Assembly: GCA_022393335.1 (NCBI GenBank)
Contig: JAJEKB010020967.1
Coordinates: 249,387-313,386 of the forward strand
Direction of reading: 5' to 3'
Source of the DNA: Macrotrachela quadricornifera
Lineage: Eukaryota > Rotifera > Eurotatoria > Philodinida > Philodinidae
DNA length: 64,000 nt
Each line of letters starts with the position of its first letter. Positions within the stretch are counted from its first letter, which is position 1. A model generated the notes under the pieces. That model saw nothing but the letters and a program-made list of their open reading frames with translations. It had not been told where the DNA came from and made no database searches. Below, piece after piece: positions 25,101 to 37,759 of the stretch. Both the position numbers and the translations under genes were made by a program.

Positions 25101-26500
25101 TGAGTCATTAAATGTATTATCCGTTTTCTTCGATTAAAAAGTAAGAATTTAAAAACGAACAACGAGAGAGGTAGAGAATTCTTGGAGATGGGATCGAGCT
25201 ATTTTCGACCCTTGTTTGGTAGCATCACCCTTAGACTCCTTCGTATATGACTGAAAAATTTACTATAGCTTCCTTACTACAACAGCAACATGCTGTAAAC
25301 TTCATGCGATTTCAGCGAACTTGAATCTGAGATGGATGTTTGAGGAGCCTTAGAAAGGATCTAGTTTACTTATAATCGAAATACGAACAATTGATTAGAA
25401 ATGAATGAGCGCGACGGAATGTAGTATCCTTTTCTTCTTATAAGAACTTATATCGTCTGAAAATTATTTCGACATATTTTACATATTGTTTTCTAACTTT
25501 GATAAAAAATTCAACTCAATTGCTTGTTACTTCGAGGCATGGTGATTAAAACTTGAATACGGTTTACTTTTATGTATAGTCACTTCAGTCCATTGTTTTC
25601 TTAACATCACGACAGAGAAAAATCACCTCTTGAGACTTTGATTTTTTTCCTTGTGATTCTGAGAAAGGATTCAAAAACTATATGAATATCGCTTTTTTTT
25701 AACATAGAAATATTAGCTGTCACATTTATTCGAGGGCCATATTGTAGTTTTCGATCTATACGTATATGAAAGGACAGAAAGTCATATTACCACAATATAT
25801 CATTCAATACTTGAAATTTTCAGTTTGAATCACAGGCAAATTTCACTCTATTATACACGCAATTTTGTGAAGCTCATCGGAAGCTATCGAACACAGTGTT
25901 TAGGTTTCAAATCTAAGGGAACTATGACACTGAGTGCAGGCCTTCAATTAGAAAGTAAGATGAGAAGGTAATACTGTTAAAAGTCAAATATACATTAACC
26001 GATAAATATTGTTCGATGACTCGCAAAACTTCATCATAGAAACAGTTTTAGTATAATTTTCTAATGATATCTATCACAATGATAAATATGAAGTTCCCTT
26101 ATCTTGAAATTCAATTGAAAGAAAACATACTTTCGTCCTGGTTTAAAATAAAGATTGTGCATAGCACTAATAGTTTTGATCAACGTCATTATCCATTATA
26201 TAGCATTTTCCATACATTCAAAATATTGAACATGCCGAAAGCTGTACATTTCAAGAGAAAAGAATTTCATCCTAAGTTCAATCCTTGATACTCAAAAATA
26301 AAATTTTTTTATTTCTGAATTGTCAGGTTTTTAATAGAACTTCTACAGAAACTTGAGGTAACTTACCATGTGATGTTGACATTAAAACAACTGTCTGGGA
26401 TGAAATTTTGGGAGTCATAGAACAATATTTCGTCGACTTATGCCTATCGAACTTTGAACATCACTATGCCTTCATTGTGCTTTCTAATGCACAATCTGGA
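22130..26500. other. non-genic stretch, nothing recognised
   Basis: No exon chain, RNA gene or repeat array stands out. Open frames are short and random in composition. Confidence 0.4.
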
Positions 26501-26509
26501 TTCAGCTTT

Positions 26510-27135
26510 ACAAGTCACTTCCAAGAGAGTTACTACAGCGATGAATCGCTTTTAAGGTAACATTTTGGTCGTAAGTAGGGCTTTGTGGGACTGAGAAATC
26601 TCTAAAAGAATATGAGCCAATGGACCATTCATCAAAACTTATGACCGTTTTACGAATTTTCAACTAATTAGATGATATTTCCCAGAAAGTTAAATAAAAG
26701 GATGTTGAACTGGGATTTTGATGGATGATATATCTAGTGGTTATTAGAGTCTCCTGAAATTTCCACTAAGTATGACTGTGTCTTTCTCAAGACACTCCAT
26801 TTGCTAAATCTAGTCATTTGTCAGAAGAAGAACACAATTTTCAAGCCTATTTGGGAATTGAATATCTTGAGAAAGTTGAACATTTCCTGAAACTCTAATG
26901 ACAAATGGATCTATTTTCCGTCAAAAATTCAGTTCAAACACCTTTTATTTGATTCTTTGGAAGATACCATCGTTTTAGTCGAAAAATTCTTAAACGGCTA
27001 TATGTTTTGATGAATAAGTCATTGGATATATCCTTTTGGAGATTCCTTAGTTTCAGCGAGCTCTCCTTATGGTCAAAATATCAGCTTAAAAGTGATTAGT
27101 CACTCTGGATATCGTCCATACTAGAGATCAAACTT
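26510..27135. repeat. large imperfect inverted repeat (fold-back), about 620 bp
   Basis: The left arm (about 26510-26810) reappears in inverted orientation at about 26860-27130. Landmarks in the left arm are CTTTTAAGG, GAGAAATCTCTAAAAG, ATTCATCAAAACTTATGACC, AAATAAAAGG, TTATTAGAGT and TTTCTCAAG. Their partners occur in the same order on the other strand, with CTCCAAAAGG and ATTCATCAAAACATATAGCC as examples. Identity looks about 75 percent and the central gap is only about 50 bp. No protein and no terminal motif are recognised. Confidence 0.6.
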
Positions 27136-27139
27136 AAAT

Positions 27140-30100
27140 AATTTATTTGACAGCTTTTGATGAGTTCTGCAAATTTGCATATTTACATTGATCAAATAAG
27201 TTTCAATGAAACCTTAGAATTCAAAAACCATTTCAGCTTGAAGTTTTTTTGCTCTTTCATGTTCATATAAGTACAGAGTAATAATATAACGTTGTAGGTG
27301 AATCAAAATTTTAAGTCAAAATAGTTCCTAACCGAGTTAGACCTAAAAGTCTCTTTACCGAGAGAGAACATTTATGTTCCTTCTGTGTTACTATCTATGA
27401 ATCAATGTCTCATTCAATATATAGAATAGCACAATCTTTGAAAAAGTGAAAGTCATGTAGTCATAAGCTTATTCTAAGGACTGGAAGAACACATAACAAC
27501 TGTAACAGATGGTTTTTCTTTGTCAAACTGTTAAGCAGAGAATGGGTCGGAGTGACTATTTATAATAGTAAACAATGGTAATATGTTGTGAGAACTGTCG
27601 GATGAAACAGGTCAGTATAAAAAGAAGGGCGTCATATTTCACCTAACTGAACCAATCCATGAACAATTACTAGTATTTCAACCCTGAGTGCCCAAGCTTG
27701 TTCTCACTTGACCTCATTTTGTTGGCAAAAGATTCCCCAGACCATTTAGGTACGGCAGGAAATACACCAAATGTGGAATTTATGGCGCGTTTCTCACAAA
27801 AGGATACGTCATTTTCCTATGATAAAAGAACACACGTCAGAACCCATCGTTTCCAGATCGGATATGATGCAAAGAGTAGCTTCGTGATATATATTTGGAA
27901 GTGGCTATTTGCTCTCACATAGCAATAATGAATTAATCAGCGAATATGAAGTTATTTTAAAGTCTTATATGTATTTCATAATTAATATGTAGAAACTGTC
28001 TCGACTTTTTAATGATTTTACTTTATTAATTCTCTATTGCACTGTCTTAAAGTATAAATCAAGTACTACAATCATACAAATATAAAAACAATTAAGTTAG
28101 ACAAAGATCAACTAATTTAATAACAATTCTACTGCTTCCTCTTTTCGGCTATAGAGAAAACAGTTGGATTTTATTATTTTCAAACAATGAATGAAAATTT
28201 TGCTATGTCAAGGCAGTTCTTGTCTTCTAATTATATTCTTGTTCTTATTGATTAATCATTAGGCAACAATTTTTTTTCTTCGTTAATTAGTTCAGAAAAT
28301 GGAAAATTCAGAAACATGACCAAGTGAAAAACTAATAACAGCAAGGTCCTTCTCTTGTCCAGAACATCTTTTTATTTTTTGTACTAAAATTAAGTCATCG
28401 ATGGCCGCTGATAGCATTGCAAAGATTTATTTTGTAATATCTCGTCTTAATTTTTTTGACGTACATCCATACTTCTTCACAGAATCACCAAGATCTACTT
28501 CTAACAGTTTTTTAGGGTAATATAGATTGTGTCGAATGATTGACTGAGAGATATTTTAAAATAAACCTTTGCAATATTTCAGCATTCATCATGGACTTAA
28601 TTTTATTATATTTGCGTGATTGTAATGCTTGATTCATACTTTAAGTCAGTGGAATAGAGAATTAATAAAGTAAAATCATTAAAAAGCTGAGAGAATTTCT
28701 ATATATTAATCATGAAATACATAAAAGACTATAAAATACCTTCATATTCACTGATTAATTCCTTATACCTATGTGAGTGTACATATCCGACTGACTATGT
28801 GTACATCTGAGTGCACATAGCCACTTCTTATATATTTTCCGGTTACTAAATTTCATTGGTCTCAAATCAAGAGTATTATGAGTATTCTAAAGGAAAATCA
28901 TGCTCTTTCATGATTTCGCTTAGTTTGAATCAAGGAAAAGGTAACAAAGAAAAGACAAATATATATTATATTGTTGCAAATCAAATATTAGTAAAAAAAA
29001 TTACAATGAAAGCTTTTCAACAGTTACTTTGAGTTAATATTATCAGAGTGCATTGTCCAAAAATGACAAATCAGATGGATTCAAAAATTAGGTCTATATT
29101 AAGCCCTCAAACTACAGTCATTTGGTCATTTTTCTCGATAAAAAGGTAAGTGATACTTGACCGAGCCTAACGTGGTTGTTAGGCTGAATTGTCTTTCAAT
29201 CTCTCTTTTTCTTCCATGCAGATGATAAAGTCAAATAGCCTTTCATCCTGCATTCCTCAAAATTAGGAGCACTGCTTCAGTAGCATTTGATCTGACCTTC
29301 GCAAAACTTGTGATTTTTCGAACTTTCGACAATTCTACTACAACAATTGTATTTTACGTTTTCTCTCACTCAAATTCTATTTGGGATTTATAAAAATATT
29401 TTAGCTCAAAAAAACGTCAAAAATTAGTTTATTTTTCTACCGATTTCCCAAAAACTAGAACACGAGAAAAAACGTCCGCTAGAAAAAACGATTATCAACT
29501 CGAACAGTATTCATAGTAAAATTTTGGACTTTTATCATTTGAAATAGAAAAATTAGCTAAGATCCAGCTTGGCTAGGAAAACTGCCCTTGAGCCCCTTCT
29601 TTGGTTCGCTTCATAAGATTTTAAAAATTTTGTGATCTTGCAGCTATGTTTAGAGTTTCTAGTTCTACAAACTCAGAAAGTTTCATTTCATTTGATAGAA
29701 GTGGACTTAAACTGTAGTACGCCCTCGAAAGATTTATTCCCTTACGAAGTTTATGAAAGTTTTGGTAGCTGTGAGAAGTGTCTCAAACCTTTTTCAAGAT
29801 TTGAGTTTATCGTGGTTGAAGTCTCATGAAGTTTTTCGACTGTCAGCAGTAGCTCATTGACCATCATCCTGGGCTGAACGTCTTAGTTCTATTTCTGATC
29901 TATTCTTGAAATCATTTTCACGCTACTTCTTTAAATAATATCTGCCTCCTCTCTTTATGCCTTATTTTTATAGTTAACATCTTACTACGACACCGAACCC
30001 TTTATTTTCATGTTTGCTTCCGTATCTATATTCAGACTTTGTGGTCTACAAAATACCAGGTGAATCTATACGTAATGAAAGACCAGCAGTGAGATAAACT

Positions 30101-30600
30101 GTGCAATTTCTTCCGTATGTAATCGGGAGAATTTTTTGTATAAAATTCCAAGATAATGGAACTTTTATACGGTCTAGTGCCTTTTCGTCATAGTTAAAAT
30201 ATATAGCAAAGATTAGGAATCATAGAGGATGGACCCAGTGTCTGTTTTACAAACAGCTGAAACATATTGCACTACAATTCATTTAAAAACAGTTCATGAA
30301 CCGAAAAGGGAGCATGGCAGAAATCTTCTAAAGCCTCGGGGTTATCTTCAACTTAAATGTTTATTAACAAGATCCAAAAGAATTGGCAATTTTGGTAAGC
30401 AAGAAACTGAGCTTTAAAACGTTCTGCTTCTTGACTAAAACTGTGACATGAGCATGATAATAATCTGTATTTTGAGAGAGTAAAGCTCACCTATATCTTA
30501 ATATTTCGTATCACTATGCAACAGGCTTTGAGACCAAACAAATACTCTAACGGGACATCTATTCAGGACGGATATGCACAACTACATCATTAAACATAAT
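27140..30600. other. non-genic stretch, nothing recognised
   Basis: A 74-codon frame at 27698-27922 has some protein-like composition (FSQKDTSFSYDKRTHVRTH) but no supporting context. Otherwise nothing is seen. Confidence 0.35.
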
Positions 30601-30619
30601 AAACGGGGAAACAGCAGAG

Positions 30620-30930
30620 ACTTCACTCAAGAAATCTGAAAAATTCTAACTAAATATCTTGAAGTCCGAGTAAAACTTACTAAATCCTCGAAATATTCTC
30701 CTAAAATCTTTGAAAGTATTATAAAGTTCCATGAAATCTGGAGAAGTCTCGCTGAATCTCTTACAGTCTCTTGAAATCTTATGAATTCTCATATAATCTT
30801 ATGGAATCTCATGGAGTCTTATGAAGTTCAGCGAAATTTCTTAAAGTCCAAGCACATTCTGAGAAGCCTCTTGAAATTCTTTGGAATATGTCAAATTCAT
30901 GTGAAATTCGAAGAAAGATCGAACAATTTA
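30620..30930 (+). repeat. degenerate short-period repeat (about 9-11 nt), array 1
   Basis: Words of the type TCTTGAAATC, TCTTATGAA and TCTCATGGAG follow one another with a loose period of roughly 9-11 nt, strongly diverged from one another. Confidence 0.6.
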
Positions 30931-31212
30931 GATATAGATAGAAACATTTCGCATCGGAACAACTTATTTTGATTCCTTTCCTGTATTTTCATTCTCTAAA
31001 GAATTTTTAATTCCATTTTCGTATAGTTTTCTAAATCTCTGTTCATGTATAAGAGAAAATATCATTGCCATATACTAAACTCTCGTGACGTGATATTAAA
31101 CAAATTAAGAGTACAATTGTAATTGGAGGAACATTTAGCTAAACACTTCGGTGAGATTTGTCTTTATATATATATAAAATTGATTCTTCTCAATTCTGTT
31201 TATATGAAATAA

Positions 31213-31413
31213 ATGGCATGTCTTCAGAAAATAAGAAGATTATCTCTACCATCAACTGAAGAAATACTAAAACGAAAAAATAGTAGTGTAACAACTACAC
31301 CAATGAATAGACGGAAGTATTCAAAAGGAGAAAATGATGTTGACAATATCACTTTCGAAAATGTTGGCGAAAAAGGAATAATAGTTTTACTTACTGAATT
31401 ACGATTTAGTTAA
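31213..31413 (+). CDS. possible small basic protein, 66 residues
   Basis: The frame starts MACLQKIRRLSLPSTEEIL and ends ...LLTELRFS. The N-terminal half is basic and the second half more acidic. A TATATATATATAAA box lies about 45 nt upstream of the ATG. Downstream, AATAAA-type words occur at about 31415 and 31495. This pairing of a TATA-like box and polyadenylation words is better than for other small frames nearby. No domain is recognised. It lies between the two degenerate repeat arrays. Confidence 0.35.
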   Translation: MACLQKIRRLSLPSTEEILKRKNSSVTTTPMNRRKYSKGENDVDNITFENVGEKGIIVLLTELRFS

Positions 31414-32039
31414 GAATAAATGAATCTGTGTACCTGTTGTTGATACATATTTACCATTTTTCTATTGATTGTGTATGAATAAGAGTAGTTATTGAAAATA
31501 AACAGCTATTATATAAAAAAATTTGTATGTGTTTTAAAATAAGATAGAAAGGTTTTTGGAAACATCAATTTTTAACTTCGTTCCCACAGGAGTCTAGTGT
31601 GCCGTCGAAGAGACGCTGTATATATAGAATATATACAGATAGGCGTATCCAATGAAATTCAGTCTGCTAACATTAAGCTTTTTTTGTCTGACTTTTGAAA
31701 TGGTTAGTTTTGTCTATATTAGAATAGACACTGATATGTGAAATTAATCAGAATAGAGTAATAGATGTTTTAAAGGACTCATATAATCATTTGAAGAAAA
31801 AGGACGCTGATGAATTCATATGGATCATGGTGAATACTAGCTGATTTTAGGGCGTGCTTTTTTTTCACTGCATATGATCTCAATTCTTCTACAAATACCA
31901 AAGATTTAGAAAATTATGTTTTAGAAACAGTTGCAGCTGTTAAAAATCTTTCGATAAAGAACTCATTTCAATACCCTGCTATATTTAACGAGTCTTCTAC
32001 ATCTGGTAGAATCGTGCACCATTTTGAACGATTATCTAA

Positions 32040-32230
32040 ACTGAAGAAGACTCGAGGTCTAAAGAAACCTTTTGAAGCCTGATAGAATCTTGTAAAGTTT
32101 GCAGAAGTCTTCAAAGTCTCAATCTAGAAAATCCTTCAAGTCTGATCAAATCCTTAGAGTGTGAAATATGTGTAGAAATTGGAACTTTCTTGAAATCTTT
32201 TGAAATCTCAAAGTCTTGAAGTTCCCTGTT
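32040..32230 (+). repeat. degenerate short-period repeat (about 9-11 nt), array 2
   Basis: Same kind of sequence as 30620-30930: AAGTCTTCAAAGTCTC, TCCTTCAAGTCTG, TCTTGAAATCTTTTGAAATC. The two arrays flank a segment of about 1.1 kb. Confidence 0.6.
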
Positions 32231-32419
32231 ACTCCCGTGGACCTACCGGTATTTCTGAAATATGGGACATGTGGACGTTTATGTATCTCTGGAAAATAGG
32301 ATTTGAGAACTTATAAGTACCACTGTAAAAAAAGTTAGTTGAGGACTCTCATTATTGATTATGAGTTACAATTATTATCGACTAGAGGAGGTACCCACTG
32401 CAAAGAGAATTTGGTTAAA

Positions 32420-32780
32420 GTTTTGCATTTTCCATCCGACTTTTTCTGTTGTACATAACACGTCTTTTACAGGACTGTTTTCCGCTGTGACTGACCCATC
32501 TGCAACAGAAATTTTCCCGTCACACCCTCAATCTCGAGGACAGGACTTTTACCGATATGCGTCAGGCATCTTTAGCAGGATTGTTCCTACTATGCGTTGG
32601 GTATTCGCCATAAAACTCTTCTTGCCGTGCATAATATCTCGTTCATAGGACCTTTTTCACCGTACCTGGAACCTCTGCTACAGAGCTTTTCCTGCTGTGC
32701 GTGGGATATCTTTCACAGAATTTTTCCCGCCGTACATAAAGCAACTTCAGTGCGACTCTTCTCTTCGGGCTCAAACTGAC
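32420..32780 (+). repeat. degenerate tandem repeat, unit about 35 bp
   Basis: Units read roughly TTTTTCCCGCYGTRCRT followed by a GGATATCTTTCACAGGA-like part. Examples are CTTTCACAGAATTTTTCCC, GCATCTTTAGCAGGATTG and TCTTTTACAGGACTG. Spacing varies, as in an old array. Confidence 0.55.
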
Positions 32781-32869
32781 ACCCTCACTCGCATCCACTT
32801 TGCACAATATCTCTCTCAAAATTGCATTGAACTGCGTCATTTGATTAGAAACTAAATAAAATCACAGTC

Positions 32870-33783
32870 TCTTACGAATTGGATGAAGTTTCACGCACAC
32901 CTCCCTTTCTTATCTCTAATGATTCTGCCGACTTTCCTTAGCGCACTCAAGGAACTGATACGGATAGTTCCACGACGCTATCTCTCACGATGACTAAATA
33001 CATAACGAACAGACTCATCAGAATCTCGATCTGTATTGATCGGGGTGAAATTTCACTCAGCCTCTTCCGCGCACCGCGTTTAGTGGTTCCAACCCCACGT
33101 CAACTTTCCTCAGGAGCAAAGGAAGTAGTGTGGAAAGTTCTGTGACGCCAAATATCACAGGGACCGAATGCATAGCGAACAGACAAACATTCTTCTTTAT
33201 ATATATAGATATATCATCGTTCTGAGTCAAGAAAAAGAATCAATACATTGTTTCTGTGAGTCATAGAAAACTAATCGATACACTATACTTGTGAATCAAG
33301 GAAACACTTGTATACATTTTTATCTCTTATAACCTAATAAAAACTTCGATTTTCACATTTCGACCAAAGAACCATCGATACAAAATGATTAATCTTAGAA
33401 TCATAACAAATTCGCTAAATTTCTCAAAAATTCATGCAAATTTCATTGCCATATGACATGGGTGAAATTTTACCCAAACTCCCCATCCTACTTCTATTAA
33501 TGGTAACAGCACTCTCTAAAGCTACCGCCGCACACAGAAAGCACTGTGGAAAGTTTGGTGGTGTTAAAAAAGACATAACTATCTAGGTGAGATTTCACCC
33601 TCACCCTCACCCACACCCCTCACCCAATCACCTCACACCCTCGGTAGGTGACCTCACTATGATCATCCTGCGCGCCTGGGAATGCATCATGGATAGTTTG
33701 GTGGTCATAGCTTTTACAGGGCCTGAATGCATAGCGAACAGACAGACAGACACACAGACATTCTTCTCTATATATATAGATGC
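32870..33783 (+). mobile_element. four decayed copies of a retroelement-like tail
   Basis: Four consecutive blocks, at about 32870-33025, 33045-33215, 33465-33580 and 33585-33783, share the same order of words: GGTGARATTTCACYC, a C-rich part, GTGTGGAAAGTT or similar, a CAGGG part, GAATGCATAGCGAACAGAC, and a tail ATTCTTCTTTATATATATAG. Blocks two and four keep the whole tail; the others are truncated. A GAACAGACAGACATTC tail followed by a TATA run is the look of the 3' end of some invertebrate non-LTR or Penelope-like elements. No reverse transcriptase is present. Confidence 0.6.
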
Positions 33784-33789
33784 CCGAAT

Positions 33790-35850
33790 TCCGAGATGCT
33801 GGTACTGAGAACGACCGAACCCAGAATTCCTACTTTATTCCTGGGTTCGATGCATGCTTAATCTGAATGGCACTCATCGTATTTGAGCTATGAGTATGAG
33901 GAAATGTCCCGTATGAACTGTGATATCACGACAACAGTAAGCTGCTTATGGGCGGTTGGAAATACTACTGATGAGTAATATAATGAGTGCTTATTTGGGC
34001 ACGAAGAATCTCTCTCAAAATCTGGTCATAATAGTGCTGAGCTTTATTGAAAAACAACGATGTGAGACATGAAGAATTTATGCTTTTTCAGTGCTCATCT
34101 GTGCGTTAAAGAATGGTTCATGATAGATCTCGTGTGAACTACGCAGTTAACTGTCATTTAGTGATTGATTCGGCACAAACAGACTTTTACCCAGAAGTGC
34201 GTTTGTGATGGGGTGTGCGTTATAATCAAGTGATCTTTCGTTGGTAGATTACTTTGTCACTCATTTTATAGGCTTCTCTAAGCACAATTGGAGGCATTTT
34301 TACGCGCTCATATGAATGCTACACTGAGATTCCTAATAATTATCAATTTAGTTCAAAAGAACAGTGCTTTTGAATACTCATACAAGTGCCAGATATCGCT
34401 TCTTTTTATACTCTTATCGGCACTTTTTTGGACTAGATTCAAGGTTTTTCCCATCGGCTCTGTTGTTGTTTCAGTAAACTTTCCAGTCCGAAATACTACG
34501 TTAATTTCACCCTTCGAAGCACCCGAAAAATTTTAACATTTCTATGGAATGTTCTCTTGACAAGATGTTTCGCTTGAATTTGAATTCAAGAAAATAACCA
34601 ATGTCAAAATGCCACTTAAAAGAACCTTAACTTTCAGTATACCCTCATATCAACATTTTCGATTATTGAATAAGTCCTCTTAGAGGGTAATAGAACCAAA
34701 ATTTTTGATAAATCTATGCCTATGTCTCTTCATTACTGGCCACTATTATGCCTTCACCTTATAGATTCAGATGTACATCAGTGAAACAAATGTAGCGTAG
34801 AATAAACACAAATGATATAATGGTACTAACCGTCAGAGAATGTACAAGAAGAGCAGAAGGCGGGGAAGAATATGTGAATGTACTAGTTGTAAATCTAAAT
34901 GAAAGTAAAAGAAACTGAATAAAAACGCGACAAACACACTTTTTTTATACACTTTTCATTCCAGTGATCAATGATGCATGGATCCTCTTTTTCCCACTTC
35001 AACGAAAAAAAAAAGTAAGCAGTGAGAAAAAAACCAATAAACAACGCTTTTTCCTTATCAAGCACGTAACGGACATTATATGTTATTAATTATAAAAAAA
35101 AAATGATTAGCAAGCTCTCGCACGTTAACGAAACACCTGCAGGTAGTCACATAAGAGACCCTATAGCTAGGCATTTATCGTTTGTTGATATTTTCTAAAG
35201 CATGAAGACAAGACGAACAATTCGTATATGAACTCTTGCAACATAATAGAAAAAATGCGCAGACATCATAGAGAAGGTCTTTGACGTGAATATTGAATTA
35301 TTGAGATAAAAAATTATTATGCAAATGAGGAGAATACGGTGACACTGTGTACTAGATTGTTATAGATAGTATTTGACACTATTATATAAATTCAAGAAAT
35401 CATTTGAACAAATAAAACAGAGATAATATCATCTAATGAGTATCTTCGCTGATGCGAAATCTGAATCAGGACAAGCAAAGTCACTCGCATCCTTATTTTT
35501 ATTAAAATATGCCTCATTTCATTATAGTTCTCAATATATTACAAACAATTTTCATAGATTTACCGTCTCTTCTTCATGCAAATAAAATATATGAATACGA
35601 TAGTTAAGATATTCATTATGTTAAGCTCACAGAAACTATTGTTATTGTAGTTTATCGCATAACTTATCTCTTTTTGGAACTACGCCCGACGCAACAGACG
35701 TCAGTCATCCGAACTCGTCACTGAACGTCAACGTCGTGTCTAAATGTTTCGTTGTCTGTTCCTTCATATTTTTGTCTCTATTTCCAAGTTTACAATGTCT
35801 TTTTTTATGTTGAATACACTATCCTGTCTACAAAATTGCGTATACACAAT
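33790..35850. other. non-genic stretch, nothing recognised
   Basis: AT-rich, with no supported gene and no clear array. Confidence 0.35.
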
Positions 35851-35854
35851 TTAG

Positions 35855-36480
35855 ACTAGACATTAATCAAAATTTCATTAATACCAACTGCTAATAGAAG
35901 GCTGAGGTAAAAACATGCATGAAGCTTAAAGGTAATGGTAGAAAGAGTGTAAACATAACCAAGGTAAGTTGTCATCACCAATATAATAGTGATGAATTCA
36001 AAGATAAAATTGCTCGTTTGCCGAGCACGTCAGTGATATTATTCAAAATAAAATTTTGCATATCTACATTAGACTATACATCAATCAAAACTTTATCAAT
36101 ATCGGATAGACATATAAAAATCAGATAAAAAACGAATGTATGATATCCTTCATTTTTACGCATCAGTGTATTTACTCATAAAACAAAATTGGTTATATAT
36201 ATATTAAGTTATACGTCACTCAGAATTGTGTTAATTTCTACTGCTCATAGAAAAATAAGATAAAAAAGAAAAAAAATGCATGATAATTGAAGGTAATGGT
36301 AGAAGGAATGTAAACATATTCAAGGAAAGCTGTTATCATTGATATAATAGTGATGGATTCAAAAATAACTTTGCTTGTTTGCCGAGCACATCAGTGATGT
36401 TTTTCAAATCAAAGTTCCACATACATACATGACACTATACGTCAATAAAAACTTCGTCAGTTTCATTGAGCTTAAATGGG
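35855..36480 (+). repeat. tandem duplication, period 361 bp
   Basis: The segment beginning AAGGTAATGGTAGAA at 35929 recurs at 36290. TGCTCGTTTGCCGAGCAC at 36011 recurs, one base changed, at 36372, also 361 bp apart. Between them the order of words is kept (GTAAACATA, CAAGG, ATATAATAGTGATG, ATTCAAA, CAGTGAT). A shorter word like ATTAATCAAAA/CATCAATCAAAAC occurs about every half period. A short open frame in copy 1 (35919-36128) is broken in copy 2. Confidence 0.75.
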
Positions 36481-36849
36481 AAGCCGATGAGTGAAAAATA
36501 AATGAATATAAACTAAGCAATAATTCATCTGTATTGAAGTCTATTGTAAGGAAGATTTAAAATAAAGAGTCGAATTAGATATTAAAAAAGTAATTTATTT
36601 GTATTGAATTGCTTTGTAAATAGATTTCAAATTACATAATCAAACCATAAATGGGAAATAATCCATTTATGGGCCATTTTTTACAAGGTACGACCGTTGT
36701 TGCTCAATTGATGTTCATCAATTTGGCTAGCTGTTATATATATATATATCATAGAGAAAAATATTTTGGAAATTTTTAGTCGAACTGTTTCAAAAAATTA
36801 TTGTTACATTCTCTAGATACTAATTTTTTTCAGAGCACGACCACTACTC

Positions 36850-37759
36850 AGGTCCGACCAAAAGTTCATGCAACATTAAATAAAGATATAAAGATAAGGA
36901 GATATTTTTAGTTTTAATTTATCAAATGTTGAGGATAGTTGTCAGTATTATTTATGCCAAGACCAATCATTTCTAACAATTTGCTAAAAGTTTTTGTGAA
37001 ATCGTTTTCGAAAAAAATTTCAGGTATCTTGGAAACCGCATGAATTAACCGTTTTTTTTTTTGTTTTAAAAATTCAGCAAAATTTTGTTCGATCGTGTCA
37101 GTTGTGTTCTAGCATCACTAGAGATAGGTCATAGATTTTTTTAGAGTACGTCAGTCATAAGTCATTTGATGCTAGCTGGCCTATTGAGGACAGATCAGCT
37201 AACATTATTGTTCATGAAGGCAGGTTTTAATCAAAACTTTCTATGATGTATTCTTTAAATGAAATGATTCTGAGTGTAGGTAAAGACAAGAGCATAGAGT
37301 ACAAGTACGATATCGAAATTTGTTTGAAGTCCTTTTTTAGTGGAATATGAAAACAAATAGAGATATCAGATTTAATATGCACAAAAATGCTTCATGATCA
37401 TCGATGGCTTCATACTCATCCAATATTATTAATTATTTGACAGAAGAAAATATCAATATAATGTCTTATCCACCTTATTCCTCAGACCCGATACTATGTA
37501 ATTCCTGACTAACTAATTTTATCAAACGTAGTTTAAGTAATTAAAGAAGTGAAACTTCGTTAGCTCATGCGGTTTCCAAGATACCTGAAATTTTTTTCAA
37601 AAAAGACTTCAAAAAAACTTTTAACAAATTGTTAGAAATGATTGGTCTTGGCATAAATAATAATGACAACTATCCTCAACATTTGATGAAATAAAACTAA
37701 AAATATCTCGTTATCTTTATATTTTTATTTAATGCTGCACGAACTTTTGGTCAGACCTA
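36850..37759. mobile_element. foldback / non-autonomous DNA element, about 910 bp
   Basis: Inverted arms of about 195 bp (36850-37044 and 37564-37759) share roughly 85-90 percent identity. The ends are CAGGTCCGACCAAAAGTTC on the left and, on the other strand, TTAGGTCTGACCAAAAGTTC on the right. The inner limits of the arms read GTATCTTGGAAACCGCATGA. The loop of about 520 bp has no coding frame. The flanks (TACT and GTAC) do not give a clear target duplication. Confidence 0.8.
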
